A DNA stretch of 64,000 nucleotides from Euonymus europaeus (Eukaryota; Streptophyta; Magnoliopsida; Celastrales; Celastraceae). Both the position numbers and the translations under genes were made by a program. The stretch spans positions 25,890,001 to 25,954,000 of the forward strand of contig OY756964.1 of assembly GCA_963580455.1 (NCBI GenBank). Direction: 5' to 3'. Below are positions 34,801 to 44,465 of this stretch, piece by piece. Position 1 is the stretch's first letter, and each line of letters starts with the position of its first letter. Below the pieces are notes generated by a model. That model made no database searches. It was not told the DNA's origin and saw nothing but the letters and a program-made list of their open reading frames with translations.

Positions 34801-37800
34801 AATCTGTATAGCGAGGATGGTCCCTACAAGAACGATAAGGACGACGACTAGCAAGGGGAATGTCAGTCTCAAGTGATGGATCAGACACAAAAGGAACAAT
34901 AGTAGTGTCAGGAGGAAGTACAGGATCAGTAGGAGGACTTACCAGACCTGGAGACAAGGAGATACTCTCAATTGCAGTAGATGGCATAGGTGCTGTATGC
35001 AAAGGGAAAGAGCTGGATCCTGGAACTTGATATAATAAGAAATCATCAGTAGACTGCAGAACAGGAGACTGAGTAGGATTTGGAGGAGCAGAAGTCGTGG
35101 GAGAATAATAGGGAAGTGACTCTTCAAACAAAACATCAGAAGAAACAAAAAAACGAGCTAACTCAGGAGAAAAACAACGATACCCTTTTTTGTGTTTTGG
35201 AATAACCAAGAAAAATACATCGCATAGCCCGAGCATCTAATTTAGATTGAAAAGGACGAACATCACGAACATAAGCGATGCACCCAAAAATTCGAAGAGA
35301 TAAAGGAAATAAAGTATGCTGAGGAAACAAGACAGAAATAGGAGACTTGCCATTGAGAACTGAGGAAGGAAGACGATTGATAAGATAACAAGCAGTTAAC
35401 ACAGCTTCACTCCAGAAGTGTTTAGGAACATGCATTTGGAACATAAGAGCACGAGCAGTATCTAAAAGGTGACGATTTTTGCGCTCGGCAACACCATTCT
35501 GTTGTGGAGTATAAGGGCAAGAGGTTTGATGAAAAATACCATGGTGGCGAAGGAAATTACGCATAGATAAAGAAGTGTACTCACCACCATTGTCACTTCG
35601 AAGTGTTTTAATCACAGTGTGAAACTGATTTTGGACTTCGAACACAAATGTCTGAAACACAGAAAATAGCTCGGAACGAGATTTTAACAAATAAAGATAA
35701 GTAACACGAGAATAATCATCAATAAAAGTCACATAGTATCGATATCCTAATATAGAAGTCACAGGACAAGGACCCCAAATATCAGAATGTACTAATTCAA
35801 AAGGAGCAGACACACGATTATTTTGTCGATTTGGATAAGACAAACGAGTACTTTTAGCCAAATGACATGAATCACAAGACAACTTAGATAAAGACTGAAA
35901 ATCAGGAGATAACTGTTTGAGAATAGCTAAGGAGGGATGACCCAATCTGCAGTGAATAGTCAAGGGAAGAGAATCCACAACAGCAGAACAGGTAGTGGCG
36001 GAACTCTCATCCAACACATACAAACCATTAGCCATCCGACCACTATTGATAGTCCTCCTCGTCGTAAGGTCCTGAAATACACAATAAGTAGGAAAGAAAG
36101 TTACTGAGCAATGTAAGTCACGAGTAATTTGGCCAATAGAGAGCAAATTGAATGGATTTTGGGGTGTATAAAGAACATTGGACAAGATCATAGAGGAAGA
36201 TAATTTGGCAGACCCACAACCATGCACTTTCAATGGAGTTCCATTCGCCACAGTGATACTACGATGATTAGGAGTTACAGAATAATCAGAAAGGATACCT
36301 GAAATATTAGTCAAATGATGTGTAGATCCTGAATCCAGAACCCAAGTCTGAGGAGTAGCCAAACAGGCTGTCATATTACCTGCTGAGGGAGCAACAGAGG
36401 AATCAACAGAGCTTTGATTATTATGCTGAGTGTAACGTGCAAATTCATCATCGGTCATCTCCACAATGCGTCGTCCAGAGGGTGGACTAGACTCACAATG
36501 CACTGCCGCACTGGTAACTGGTTTACCATGTAATTTCCAGCACTGGGGGCGTATATGACCAGTCTCCCCACAATGGTGACAGGTACGAGTTTCACGATCA
36601 CTCGGACCCCGGTTACGACCACGGCCACGAGTACGACCACCACGTCCAGTACCTCGATAAGCCACAAAGGCAGAGTGATCATTTGCAGAGGAGGGAACAG
36701 TTGGAGAATTATCATGAAACAGAGACCGACTGAGACGACGATAAGTATCAGATAGTGTAGGTATCTCTTGTCCGGATAAAATATGAGCTCGAGCACCTTC
36801 CAACTCAGAATCCAGACTGGCCAAGAAACATACCACAACAATTTGCATTCGTTGTTCATTGAATTTGTTGACACTATTAGTAAAAGGGAACAACCGAGCA
36901 AACTCATCAGACAAACTCTTGAACTGTGTAAAATGCTCCTGCAAAGGCTTGCCACTTTGTTTAGCACGGAATAATCCATTCATAACTTCATATAACCGGG
37001 AGAGATCTTGTGAAGAAGAATAGGTTTCTTCAATAGCCAACCAAAGCTCTTTTACTGTATCAGCACTAGAAAATAGCATTTTGACAGATCGATCCATAGA
37101 GTTCATGAGTTGGCTGAAAATCCTGGCATCACGCATAATCCAGGCTTTGTAGTCAGATGTACTAGTGGATGGTGCTTCTTCAGTTAAGTGATGATCAAGG
37201 CCCATGCCTTGCAAGGCTTTCAAAACATTTTTACGCCAGAGTGGGTATGCCACAATTCCATCAAGTTTTTCATCAACCAATCTAATTGAATTGGTAATTA
37301 CTTCAGCCCGGGGTTGATCTACTGCCCGGTGATCACTTGCTACACCAGAGGTCTCGCGGGACCCCAACTGATCCATAGGAGGATCGAGTGCACCAACAAC
37401 ACCTGACATATGGATCTGTTACGGGAAATACACCAAATTTAATTTGAGCCCATAAAATAGAGATAGCCCAACAGATTTACTGGCCCAACAGCACAGCCCA
37501 GTAGCACAACAGCAGCAGCCCAACAGATTTACTGGCCCAACAGCACAGCCCAGCAGCACAACAACAGCAGCCCAGATTTAACTTGGGCCAACAAAGCTGG
37601 ACTGATCAACATGATAGAAGCAGAAACCGATCGATTAAGCAGTCGATAGGGTAAATCGATCAACAGATACCAATCGACAGAAATATTGAAAGCATAGACA
37701 TTATTCAGGCTTCAGCGGAACCCAGAGGCACCAGAGAGCAGATGGAGGCAACCGGCTGTCTTACATTATCGCCGGTAGCCCCTTCTGGCAAGGTGACAGA

Positions 37801-40800
37801 GGCTGGTGATGACAGAGACTGACGAAGGTGATGAGAGAAAAACTTAGATGGATGAAGGGTGATAAGGAGAAAGCTGTGGTGGATCAAGGAGCTGTAACCA
37901 GCAGCTGGTTATTTCGGTAACGGCTCCGATACCATGAAACTAGACAATATTTAGTGAGTATTCAGTGTGTCTTAAGCACACCATCTTATTCATTTAAATA
38001 GACGTAGTACACAACACATGTTGGCACACCAATATGGAATACAGCTACATCCAGACACCAATATGGAATACAGCTATATCCAGCTAAGAGATGGACTACA
38101 GCTATACTAGTGGAATACAGCGGAGATCACAATATATGAATATTATAACAAAACACACACACCTGATTTAAATCCTTTGGTGCTCGGTTGCTGGTGGCCA
38201 CAAGAACAGTTCCGGTATTTAACAATCTGGTTAAAATTCCAGATAAGGCCACAACAGCAAATACATCAACAGTCTGTAATGTAAAACAAGAAATTCTAAG
38301 TCATAAACGAGCTGTAAAGTGAATAAGCTTAAATTTATCAGTAACAATTTTAGACCAAACGAGGAAATTATTTGATGCAATTCAAGCACAAACTGATGAA
38401 ATCCAAAAGCAATGCAATAGGTTTCTCAGCTATCAACACATAATTCATTTCAATCAATCTAAGCTCTCTGAAAACAGTTCCAATTGTGTCACGACCGTTT
38501 TGATAAATCTATCAATCTACCATTCATTCTATCTTATTATACCATGGCACCATCTTTTACAGATACTGGTAATTTTTCATCATGATCAGCCATACAACAA
38601 CTAAAAGTTATTGCATTCAGCATGTTGGTCCCTAGGAAAAGGAACTATTGCTTGTAAATAGATATTGATAAGAAACACAAGTATCTGCAGGAAATCAAGT
38701 CGATTACATGAAAGTTATTTCCACAAATAATGCTCCGCAGCACAAAACAAGATCATGAATGCCAAAAAACTTCATAGATCGTCAAAGCTTTAACCATGTA
38801 CCACTTAACATAACAAGGTCAGGCTGGTATTCAAGTAGAGGAATTGTTACTTGCTGTTGAGGTTTTTGCTAAATTGTTAAGAATTCAAAAAGTAAATACC
38901 AAAGATGATTGCCAATGAGCACCAATAATGAACCGTGTCATTATCTGTAATAAATATAAGCACAAAACATCACTATACAATATGTCTCATCATATGCTTC
39001 ATCTTACTTGTATCTCATCAAAGCAAAGAATACTAGCTCCTCTTCGATCTTCTTGCTGGTTCACTAGAAACTTGTCTGCTACAGCAGGAAGAATGTTTTT
39101 CATCAGTACCTCTTTCTTATATTGTTCTTCTGCAGCTAGCCATTCCTTAACTTTTACATCAAAGGGAAGATTCATAATCCAGCTTGAAACGCTTGATTGC
39201 AATGACTTTTCCTCCACTTGATTCTTCCAAGTCCTATGCATATGCTCATTTATTTTCAGCATAGCCTGTAATTGTGAGTGAAAAAACATAACTGATTTTT
39301 CCCAAAAGCCAAATCTAGCAGAAAAGTGCACAATTGGTGGGGGTGGGAGGCAGGGGACAGAACCTCTATTATCTTTAGCATACTGCCTAATTGGAGCCTT
39401 TAATACATTTAGAGAAAGTAAAGCCAAAAGAAATTTTAGTATGAACTTATCACCATATTAAATTGCATTAGCGAGAACATCATTTTTTTATTATAAAAAG
39501 AAGAACAAGAGAGAATGGGACTTAAGAAAATCTTATCATAAAAGCAGAATCCGAATTTACCTCATGAAAGTGAAACCTCCTCCGATGTTTAACAGTTCCG
39601 TCAGTGGCAGCAAAAAACATGTCCATAAGCATTGTCTTTCCTGTACCCAGAAAAATTCTTCATTGAATGATACTAATATAAGAAAATGGACTTGGAAGCA
39701 AGTTAAGCAGAGCCAAAGAAGCCAGAAGTCCTTTGAAAAGCGGCCAAGATAAGGATGTAAAATCTCTAACTCATTGGAAGGATGCATCATTGCCCAATGA
39801 TGGTCGATTTAAGGAAACTGAAGACTCAGTGGATTGTATTATTCATTCATCTAAGATAAAAAATAATTAGTGTGTGTGTGATAATTCTTTTTCTAAATTT
39901 GCACATTCAGAGAACCCTTTGTAGGATAAATATAAATAATGTAAATAGAGTATTTGAAGTCTTATAAAGCATACATAATAGAGCTACAAATCCGAACTTG
40001 TTAAGAAATTATCATTATTTACATTTGAAGTTATATAAAAGCACACATAATAGAGCTACAAATACAAACTTTTTAATAAATTATCATTTTAACGATTATT
40101 TCTGGTACTGAACATAATATATAACTAATAACATGTCGCCTTCCAGTGTGGAACGAATTCAGAGGATAGAATAACTCTCTACATTGCAATTTATGATCTA
40201 TGAAAGAAGAATACAATTGATACCTTGAGAGATGAGCTCAGAGGGCAAAACTTTATTTCTAATTATGGCTCATTCAGTTACCAATTAGTTATGTTCCAAA
40301 TGTCTCTTGGTTGAGGACATGTAGAGATGAGAAATATACCACTACCAACGTTGCCATATATATATAATCCTTTTGGAGATGGAGGTAGATTTGGGCGGCG
40401 ACCTACTAATGAATCCAGTTTCCTCTCTCGGTTGAGATATGAAACCCATTTACCCACTCCAGGTTCTACATTCTCTGGTGTTTTTCTGAGTAAAAAAAAC
40501 AATTGACACAAAAGAAGACTACCATAAGTTTTGCAGAGAAGAAAGCGACGTATGATTGCAGAGTAATGTATGCACCTATGAATTTCAGACACAATTGTGG
40601 AAGTTTGGAAGAGACTGGGACAATCTAATAACAATTTTTTACAATGTTCAAATATACCTAGAAAGTTAAAAAGAAAAGTAAATAGTCATCTTTTAGTCAA
40701 GCTTCATGGAACATGTTTTTACTATAGATAAAGAAAAGTAGATGACGTTTATATTATTCTTTATTGATTAAATCCTATCTGCAACCAACTGTGGGACCTT

Positions 40801-42406
40801 TCTTTGATTCTTTTCCTTTTTTTCTTTTCTTGATATAGTATAGTTGTCCATTTAGTCCTAAAGATAATTTAGCATCACCACAGGGATATGCAAAAACTAA
40901 ATATTGATCAATTTACCAAAAATACGTGCACTGGCATATAATTTTTTTATTGAATAGTTAGTTTTCTTGTAAAACCAAAATTCCATTACTCACATAGTCA
41001 CAATTAAAATATCAATATGCTTCAAATTTATCTCCTTTCCCTAAAAATGGACGATGCATATTTACATTCAGATATGTATGCAGCCTAGTCATGTGATCCG
41101 AAAGTATTTATATACTTATTATCCTGGTGAATGCCTTAAACATTGGCATCATTGGAAGAATTAGCAAAAAGAAGAAAAGCAGTAATAATTTCCCCTAGTG
41201 GCTAATGGTGCGGTGGAACTGTAAAGATGGTGGTCCTAGCAACGTCAAAGTATACCATGCGTAGCAGCAACTACCAAGGTATACTTGTACTATATGCATA
41301 ACAATAGTAAGAATGCCTCATGACTTAAATAACTGATCCTAAAAGACGTATACCAGAGCGCCTTACCGGAACATCCATCTTTCTAGAAGACTATTGCGCT
41401 TCTTATTAACTGTCGTCCACAAGCCTCCCTCTTGCTTTTGTTCAGCTTCCTTCATCAAAAGTGTGCGTCGCTCAAGCTCCCTCTTCTTCTTCCACATGGC
41501 TAGCTTTGCCTACAAAAAATTAAGACTGTAAACAAACATACAAAGAGGCACAGAAGCATCATCAGAAACATATACATAGTTACATACACACACACACACA
41601 CACACATATATATTGTGTGTGTGTGTAGCATCATAGAAAGTGGAATCTAAACTTTACATGGTATTCCTCCATGTCTTGATCATATTTTTCCAACCTTCCA
41701 AGCAATTTTTCTAATTCTGATGCAACCCTTTCCTGGTAAGGATCATGCCGTAGCTTCCCTTGATCAACTAAATTCTTATAGTGTATTAATGGCCCTGAAG
41801 GAAAATTCCGTATCACAAGTAAGGAAAATGCATTGAGAAATTTCGAGATGAAAGTCAATACTGCAACACAAACTAATTCCATGGCTGGCATAGCCGAAGT
41901 CAGAATGCAACCACACACACAAAGCAGCCAAGATAATGACTGTTTCCCTTCATCTAATATCAATTCTGATAAACTACATGAGTATCAAACAGGTACGTTA
42001 GGGAGAATTTGTTCCTGACTTTCGACTTATGAGAAGTCATGACTTTCCTTCCATAAAATCTCAGCACTCCTGCCGGACCAAGAGTAAATGGAAATCAAAT
42101 TGGTACTAAATTACAAGCGTGACAATGTCTGTTTTGATTCACTGGACTACGTGGCTGGACCAAACAGTAAATCATCCATGTAGGAAATCGAATTGTTCGA
42201 TGTTCACTCATGGAAAACTGATGTTCTCACAATAAATCAATCATTTCAAGACAAACAGAAACAGGAACTGAACAAACAAGATAACATGTACCTTGGGGCT
42301 TATGAAATGACGGATCGGAGTAGAACCGAACCGGATTGACACGAGTCGTACAGTAATATCTTCCATTGACCAACCCTGGAGTAATAAACCAAGATAACCT
42401 TCTCAT
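28845..42406 (-). CDS. AFG1/LACE1-like AAA+ family ATPase, mitochondrial
   Basis: AFG1-like ATPase, a family linked to turnover of mitochondrially encoded respiratory subunits. Fourteen exons in transcript order: 42406-42292, 41794-41658, 41509-41367, 40485-40340, 39640-39561, 39265-39008, 38273-38163, 32769-32647, 32085-31964, 31876-31807, 31224-31132, 30424-30297, 29842-29701, 28967-28845. All junctions are GT-AG and join in frame to 596 aa. The start MRRLSWFITPGLVNGRYY is Arg-rich and lacks acids, as in a mitochondrial presequence. HYKNLVDQGKLRHDPYQ, the Walker A GNVGSGKT at about 176-183, Walker B LCFDEIQ at about 287-293, LVATSNRAPKDLNQ and ARRFITLIDELYNHHC are family signatures. A young Copia element sits in intron 7 in the same orientation but leaves the exons untouched. 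The gene diverges from the PPR gene. Confidence 0.93.
32977..33192 (-). repeat. 3' LTR of the Copia element
   Basis: Read on the plus strand it begins TGAAACTAGACAATAT and ends AATATTATAACA; on both strands the ends are TG...CA. One base differs from the 5' LTR. It is flanked on its left by AAACA. Confidence 0.95.
33200..35236 (-). CDS. Copia reverse transcriptase-RNase H part of the polyprotein
   Basis: A 678-codon frame, of which roughly the first 20 codons overlap the gag-integrase frame and are probably not used as such. The reverse transcriptase region has WVFTVKLHPDG, the fingers motif RLKARLVAKGYAQ, and the active site YVDDI in VLLIVYVDDIVITGDD. RNase H signatures include EAYSDADWAGN, SAEAEYRAMA and WCDNRSA. 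The frame ends at 33200, overlapping the polypurine tract and 8 bases from the 3' LTR, a compact arrangement. The upstream integrase reading frame is one base out of step, so translation as one protein would need frameshifting or the copy is mutated. Confidence 0.9.
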   Translation of the reverse strand: MLGLCDVFFLVIPKHKKGYRCFSPELARFFVSSDVLFEESLPYYSPTTSAPPNPTQSPVLQSTDDFLLYQVPGSSSFPLHTAPMPSTAIESISLSPGLVSPPTDPVLPPDTTIVPFVSDPSLETDIPLASRRPYRSCRDHPRYTDSFRGLSVSLQASISTLDAHSVPKTVSDALAHPGWCAAMKEEMAALAHNHTWDLVPLPFSKTAIGSKWVFTVKLHPDGSLARLKARLVAKGYAQTYGVDYFETFSPVAKMASIRLFISLAAYRQWPLYQLDVKNVFLHGDLDEEVYMTRPPGFLAPGGSNKVCKLRKSLYGLKQSPRAWFGRFSMVVQQFGMQQSEKDHTIFYRRTPVGCVLLIVYVDDIVITGDDVAGITALKGFLQSKFQTKDLGYLKYFLGIEVARCKKGICLSQRKYVLDLLQDVGLFKAKGVESPMDPSVKLFPDEGAVFPHPDRYRRMVGKLNYLTTMTRPDIAYPVSVVSQFMADPRMPHWNAVVRILRYLQSSPGKGLEFKNHGHSLTEAYSDADWAGNPFDRRSTSGFTVFYGGNLIAWKSKKQDVVARSSAEAEYRAMALASSEIIWLRHLLVELGEHPSIPTKLWCDNRSAIYIATNPVYHERTKHIEVDCHFIRHAYRRQILTFGSVRSSEQLADLLTKPLSGSRVNFLCNKLGLLDVYALA
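35163..37409 (-). CDS. Copia gag-protease-integrase part of the polyprotein
   Basis: A 748-codon frame. The gag domain (LTR copia-type gag) spans about residues 40-260. A basic stretch follows, then a zinc knuckle CHHCGETGHIRPQC at about 279-292. The protease motif LDSGSTHHL lies at about 360-368. The integrase has the HxxC-type zinc-binding region (CRLGHPS, CDSCHLAKS), then the catalytic core with DIWGP, SDNGGEYTS and NGVAERKNRHL. The frame ends at 35163 shortly after FLGY, where a run of six T on the plus strand (about 35185-35190) marks a one-base frame change relative to the downstream frame. Family is certain; activity is not. Confidence 0.9.
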   Translation of the reverse strand: MSGVVGALDPPMDQLGSRETSGVASDHRAVDQPRAEVITNSIRLVDEKLDGIVAYPLWRKNVLKALQGMGLDHHLTEEAPSTSTSDYKAWIMRDARIFSQLMNSMDRSVKMLFSSADTVKELWLAIEETYSSSQDLSRLYEVMNGLFRAKQSGKPLQEHFTQFKSLSDEFARLFPFTNSVNKFNEQRMQIVVVCFLASLDSELEGARAHILSGQEIPTLSDTYRRLSRSLFHDNSPTVPSSANDHSAFVAYRGTGRGGRTRGRGRNRGPSDRETRTCHHCGETGHIRPQCWKLHGKPVTSAAVHCESSPPSGRRIVEMTDDEFARYTQHNNQSSVDSSVAPSAGNMTACLATPQTWVLDSGSTHHLTNISGILSDYSVTPNHRSITVANGTPLKVHGCGSAKLSSSMILSNVLYTPQNPFNLLSIGQITRDLHCSVTFFPTYCVFQDLTTRRTINSGRMANGLYVLDESSATTCSAVVDSLPLTIHCRLGHPSLAILKQLSPDFQSLSKLSCDSCHLAKSTRLSYPNRQNNRVSAPFELVHSDIWGPCPVTSILGYRYYVTFIDDYSRVTYLYLLKSRSELFSVFQTFVFEVQNQFHTVIKTLRSDNGGEYTSLSMRNFLRHHGIFHQTSCPYTPQQNGVAERKNRHLLDTARALMFQMHVPKHFWSEAVLTACYLINRLPSSVLNGKSPISVLFPQHTLFPLSLRIFGCIAYVRDVRPFQSKLDARAMRCIFLGYSKTQKRVSLFFS
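37469..37573. repeat. two tandem ~52-bp units in the Copia leader
   Basis: Two consecutive units, each containing CAACAGATTTACTGGCCC, then AACAGCACAGCCCAG and CAGCAGCCC, at about 37469-37520 and 37521-37573. They lie between the 5' LTR and gag start, in the untranslated leader. Confidence 0.6.
37935..38150 (-). repeat. 5' LTR of the Copia element
   Basis: Same sequence as the 3' LTR except for one base, and it would supply the element's promoter reading leftward. Its right flank is AAACA (38151-38155). Confidence 0.95.
41586..41628. repeat. CA / TG microsatellite in an AFG1-like intron
   Basis: A CA run at about 41586-41605, a short TA stretch, and a GTGTGTGTGTG run at about 41615-41627 form an imperfect palindrome in intron 2 of the AFG1-like gene. 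Confidence 0.7.
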
Positions 42407-42653
42407 TTCCCCTCTCTCTCTCTTTGATCGCGCAAGATTGAGCAACGTTAATGGCCAGAAACAAAAGGAAGAAGAAGGGAATGTTGGAAGAAAGATGTAT
42501 ACGTCAGTGACGTGGCCGATTTTGAACCTACCACGCGGACGAACGATTTTTGTTTTTGTTTGCTGGATCAAAACGTCGTCGTCGGGTATCGGCCAAGCCC
42601 GGCGGACCGGTCCCTGCAGAAATGCAGCCGTGGAGATACCTCGGGGAATAAAA
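42407..42653. promoter_or_regulatory. bidirectional promoter between the AFG1-like and PPR genes
   Basis: The start codons of the two divergent genes lie 247 bases apart. The region contains a CTCTCTCTCT tract at 42411-42422 and AGAAGAAGG purine runs on the PPR-sense strand. No TATA box is evident in either direction. Shared control of a mitochondrial ATPase and a presumably organellar PPR is plausible but unproven. Confidence 0.55.
42622..42651 (+). promoter_or_regulatory. upstream ORF (9 codons) before the PPR start
   Basis: ATG at 42622 opens a 9-codon frame that ends with TAA at 42649-42651, two bases before the PPR start at 42654. The close spacing suggests it could reduce or modulate initiation, if it lies within the transcript. 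Confidence 0.35.
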
Positions 42654-44465
42654 ATGCAGTCCCAAAGGAGCTTGGTACCCCAGATGCTCCGAACATTAGC
42701 CGGAAGAGACAACTATAAAAGAGAAGCAGAGCAGAGCTGCCTGGCTCTTCTTCAAGCCTGCAACACCTTCCAGAAGCTAACCCAAGTCCACGCCCACCTC
42801 CTCAAATCGGGACTCCAGAACAATCTTCTGGTCCTCACAAAGTTCGCCTCCACATCCTCTGATTTAAATGCAATCAACTACGCTTCACTGCTGTTGCTCT
42901 CACCGGAGGTGGATACTCGCTTATATGATACGTTTCTGTACAATACAGTCGTCAGAGCTTATGCTCGGACGGGTGATTACCAAGGAAGGGCGGTATTGAT
43001 GTATAATTTTATGAGAGAATTTGGTGTTTTACCAAATAAATTCACTTACCCTTTTGTACTGAAGGCCTGTGCGGGTATTGGGGACTTGAATTTGGGCAAG
43101 TCGGTTCATGGGTCTGTGTTGAAGTTCGGTTTTAACGATGATGTTCATGTGCAGAACACGATGGTTCACATGTATTGCTGTTGTGAAGGAAATGTTGAGA
43201 TGGCAAGAAAGGTGTTTGATGAAATGCCAAAGGACGATTCGGTCACTTGGAGTGCGATGATTGGCGGGTATGCGCGTTTAGGGTTGTCCGCAGATGCAAT
43301 TGGTTTGTTCAGGAAAATGCAAATTGTGGGGGTAAGACCTGATGAGATTACCATGATTTCAGTTCTGAGTGCATGTACTGATTTTGGGGCGCTTGAGCTT
43401 GGCAAGTGGGTGGAGTCTTATATCCAGAAAGAAAAGGTTCAGAGAAGTGTTGAACTTTGTAATGCGCTGATTGACATGTTTGCAAAGTGTGGTGATATTG
43501 ATAGGGCTTTGAACTTGTTTACAAATATGAATGAAAGAACAATTGTTTCATGGACTTCTGTGATTGTTGGTTTGGCAATGCACGGTCGTGGCTTAGAGAC
43601 TGTCTCTTTGTTCGAGGAGATGATAGGAGCTGGGATGGTGCCTGATTATGTTGTTTTTATTGGGTTGCTCTCAGCTTGTAGTCATTCTGGACTAGTTGAC
43701 AAAGGAAAACGGTACTTTGATTCAATGGAAGAGAAGTTTGGCATTTTACCTAAAATAAAACATTATGGATGCATGGTTGATCTGTTATGCAGGGCTGGAC
43801 TTGTCAAAGAAGCATTGGAATTTGTTCAGAACATGCCCATCGAGCCAAATCAAATCATTCTGCGAACTCTAATAAATGCGTGCTGTGCTCATGGGGAGCT
43901 TAAACTTGGAGAGAGCATCATGGAAAAACTAATTAGAAATGAGACAATGGATGAGTCCAGCTATGTATTACTTTCCAACATTTACGCAAAAATGCTCCAA
44001 TGGGAAAAGAAAACCAAGATTAGAGAGGAAATGGATGAGCAAGGGATGAAAAAGATCCCGGGGAGCACTATGATTGAAATAGATAATGAAATGTATGAAT
44101 TTGTGGCTGGAGATAAATTGCATAAAGAACACAAAAAAATTTATGAGATGATGGATGAGATGGGGAGGGAGATGAAGAAGGCTGGTTATGCTGCTTGTAC
44201 ATCAGAGGTGATGCTTGATATAGATGAAGAAGACAAGGAAGATGCTTTGAATCGTCATAGTGAAAAGATAGCTATTGCTTTTGCCCTTCTTAATACACCA
44301 CCTGGAACTCCAATTCGGCTTGTCAAGAATTTGCGTGTTTGTGCTGATTGTCATTCTGCTACTAAATTCATATCCAAAATTTATAATCGAGAAATAGTGG
44401 TGAGGGACAGAAACCGGTTTCACCACTTCAAGGATGGTCTATGCTCATGTAAAGACTATTGGTGA
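42654..44465 (+). CDS. PLS-DYW pentatricopeptide repeat protein
   Basis: Intronless, 603 aa from the chosen ATG. PPR-DYW proteins bind organellar RNA and usually edit C to U. PLS-type repeats run from about residue 20 (LLQACNTFQKLTQVHAHLLK) to about 430, with typical elements such as NTVVRAYARTGD, FTYPFVLKACAGIGDL, KVFDEMPKDDSVTWSAMIGG and ALIDMFAKCGDIDRA. E/E+ motifs follow, then the DYW deaminase: HSEKIAIAF (HxE site), CADCHSATK (CxxC zinc site) and C-terminal CSCKDYW. The frame is open for 96 more codons upstream, but that part would overlap exon 1 of the AFG1-like gene in antisense, so I start at MQSQRS. The targeting peptide is uncertain. RNA target unknown. Confidence 0.92.
   Translation: MQSQRSLVPQMLRTLAGRDNYKREAEQSCLALLQACNTFQKLTQVHAHLLKSGLQNNLLVLTKFASTSSDLNAINYASLLLLSPEVDTRLYDTFLYNTVVRAYARTGDYQGRAVLMYNFMREFGVLPNKFTYPFVLKACAGIGDLNLGKSVHGSVLKFGFNDDVHVQNTMVHMYCCCEGNVEMARKVFDEMPKDDSVTWSAMIGGYARLGLSADAIGLFRKMQIVGVRPDEITMISVLSACTDFGALELGKWVESYIQKEKVQRSVELCNALIDMFAKCGDIDRALNLFTNMNERTIVSWTSVIVGLAMHGRGLETVSLFEEMIGAGMVPDYVVFIGLLSACSHSGLVDKGKRYFDSMEEKFGILPKIKHYGCMVDLLCRAGLVKEALEFVQNMPIEPNQIILRTLINACCAHGELKLGESIMEKLIRNETMDESSYVLLSNIYAKMLQWEKKTKIREEMDEQGMKKIPGSTMIEIDNEMYEFVAGDKLHKEHKKIYEMMDEMGREMKKAGYAACTSEVMLDIDEEDKEDALNRHSEKIAIAFALLNTPPGTPIRLVKNLRVCADCHSATKFISKIYNREIVVRDRNRFHHFKDGLCSCKDYW

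Larger units (their letters stand above)
32977..38150 (-). mobile_element. young Ty1/Copia LTR retrotransposon in intron 7 of the AFG1-like gene
   Basis: A 5174-bp element in minus orientation with 216-bp LTRs at 37935-38150 (5') and 32977-33192 (3'). They differ by one base (C/A in the TTATTC(C/A)TTTAAATAG context), about 99.5% identity. The 5-bp duplication AAACA flanks it at 32972-32976 and 38151-38155. The primer-binding site on the minus strand is TGGTATCGGAGCC, abutting the 5' LTR near 37922-37934, and the polypurine tract TTGAGGGGGAG lies at 33193-33203. The order protease, integrase, reverse transcriptase, RNase H is Copia. One frame break separates the two long ORFs. Autonomous or nearly so by structure, but the break makes this copy doubtful. 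Confidence 0.97.

Noticed and set aside
42366..42653. 96-codon N-terminal extension of the PPR frame
   Set aside because: It overlaps exon 1 of the AFG1-like gene in antisense and covers the shared promoter; it has no PPR-like or targeting features. The ATG at 42654 is preferred.
42227..42712. 161-codon minus-strand frame
   Set aside because: Only its part from 42406 to 42292 is AFG1-like exon 1; the rest is promoter and intron sequence.
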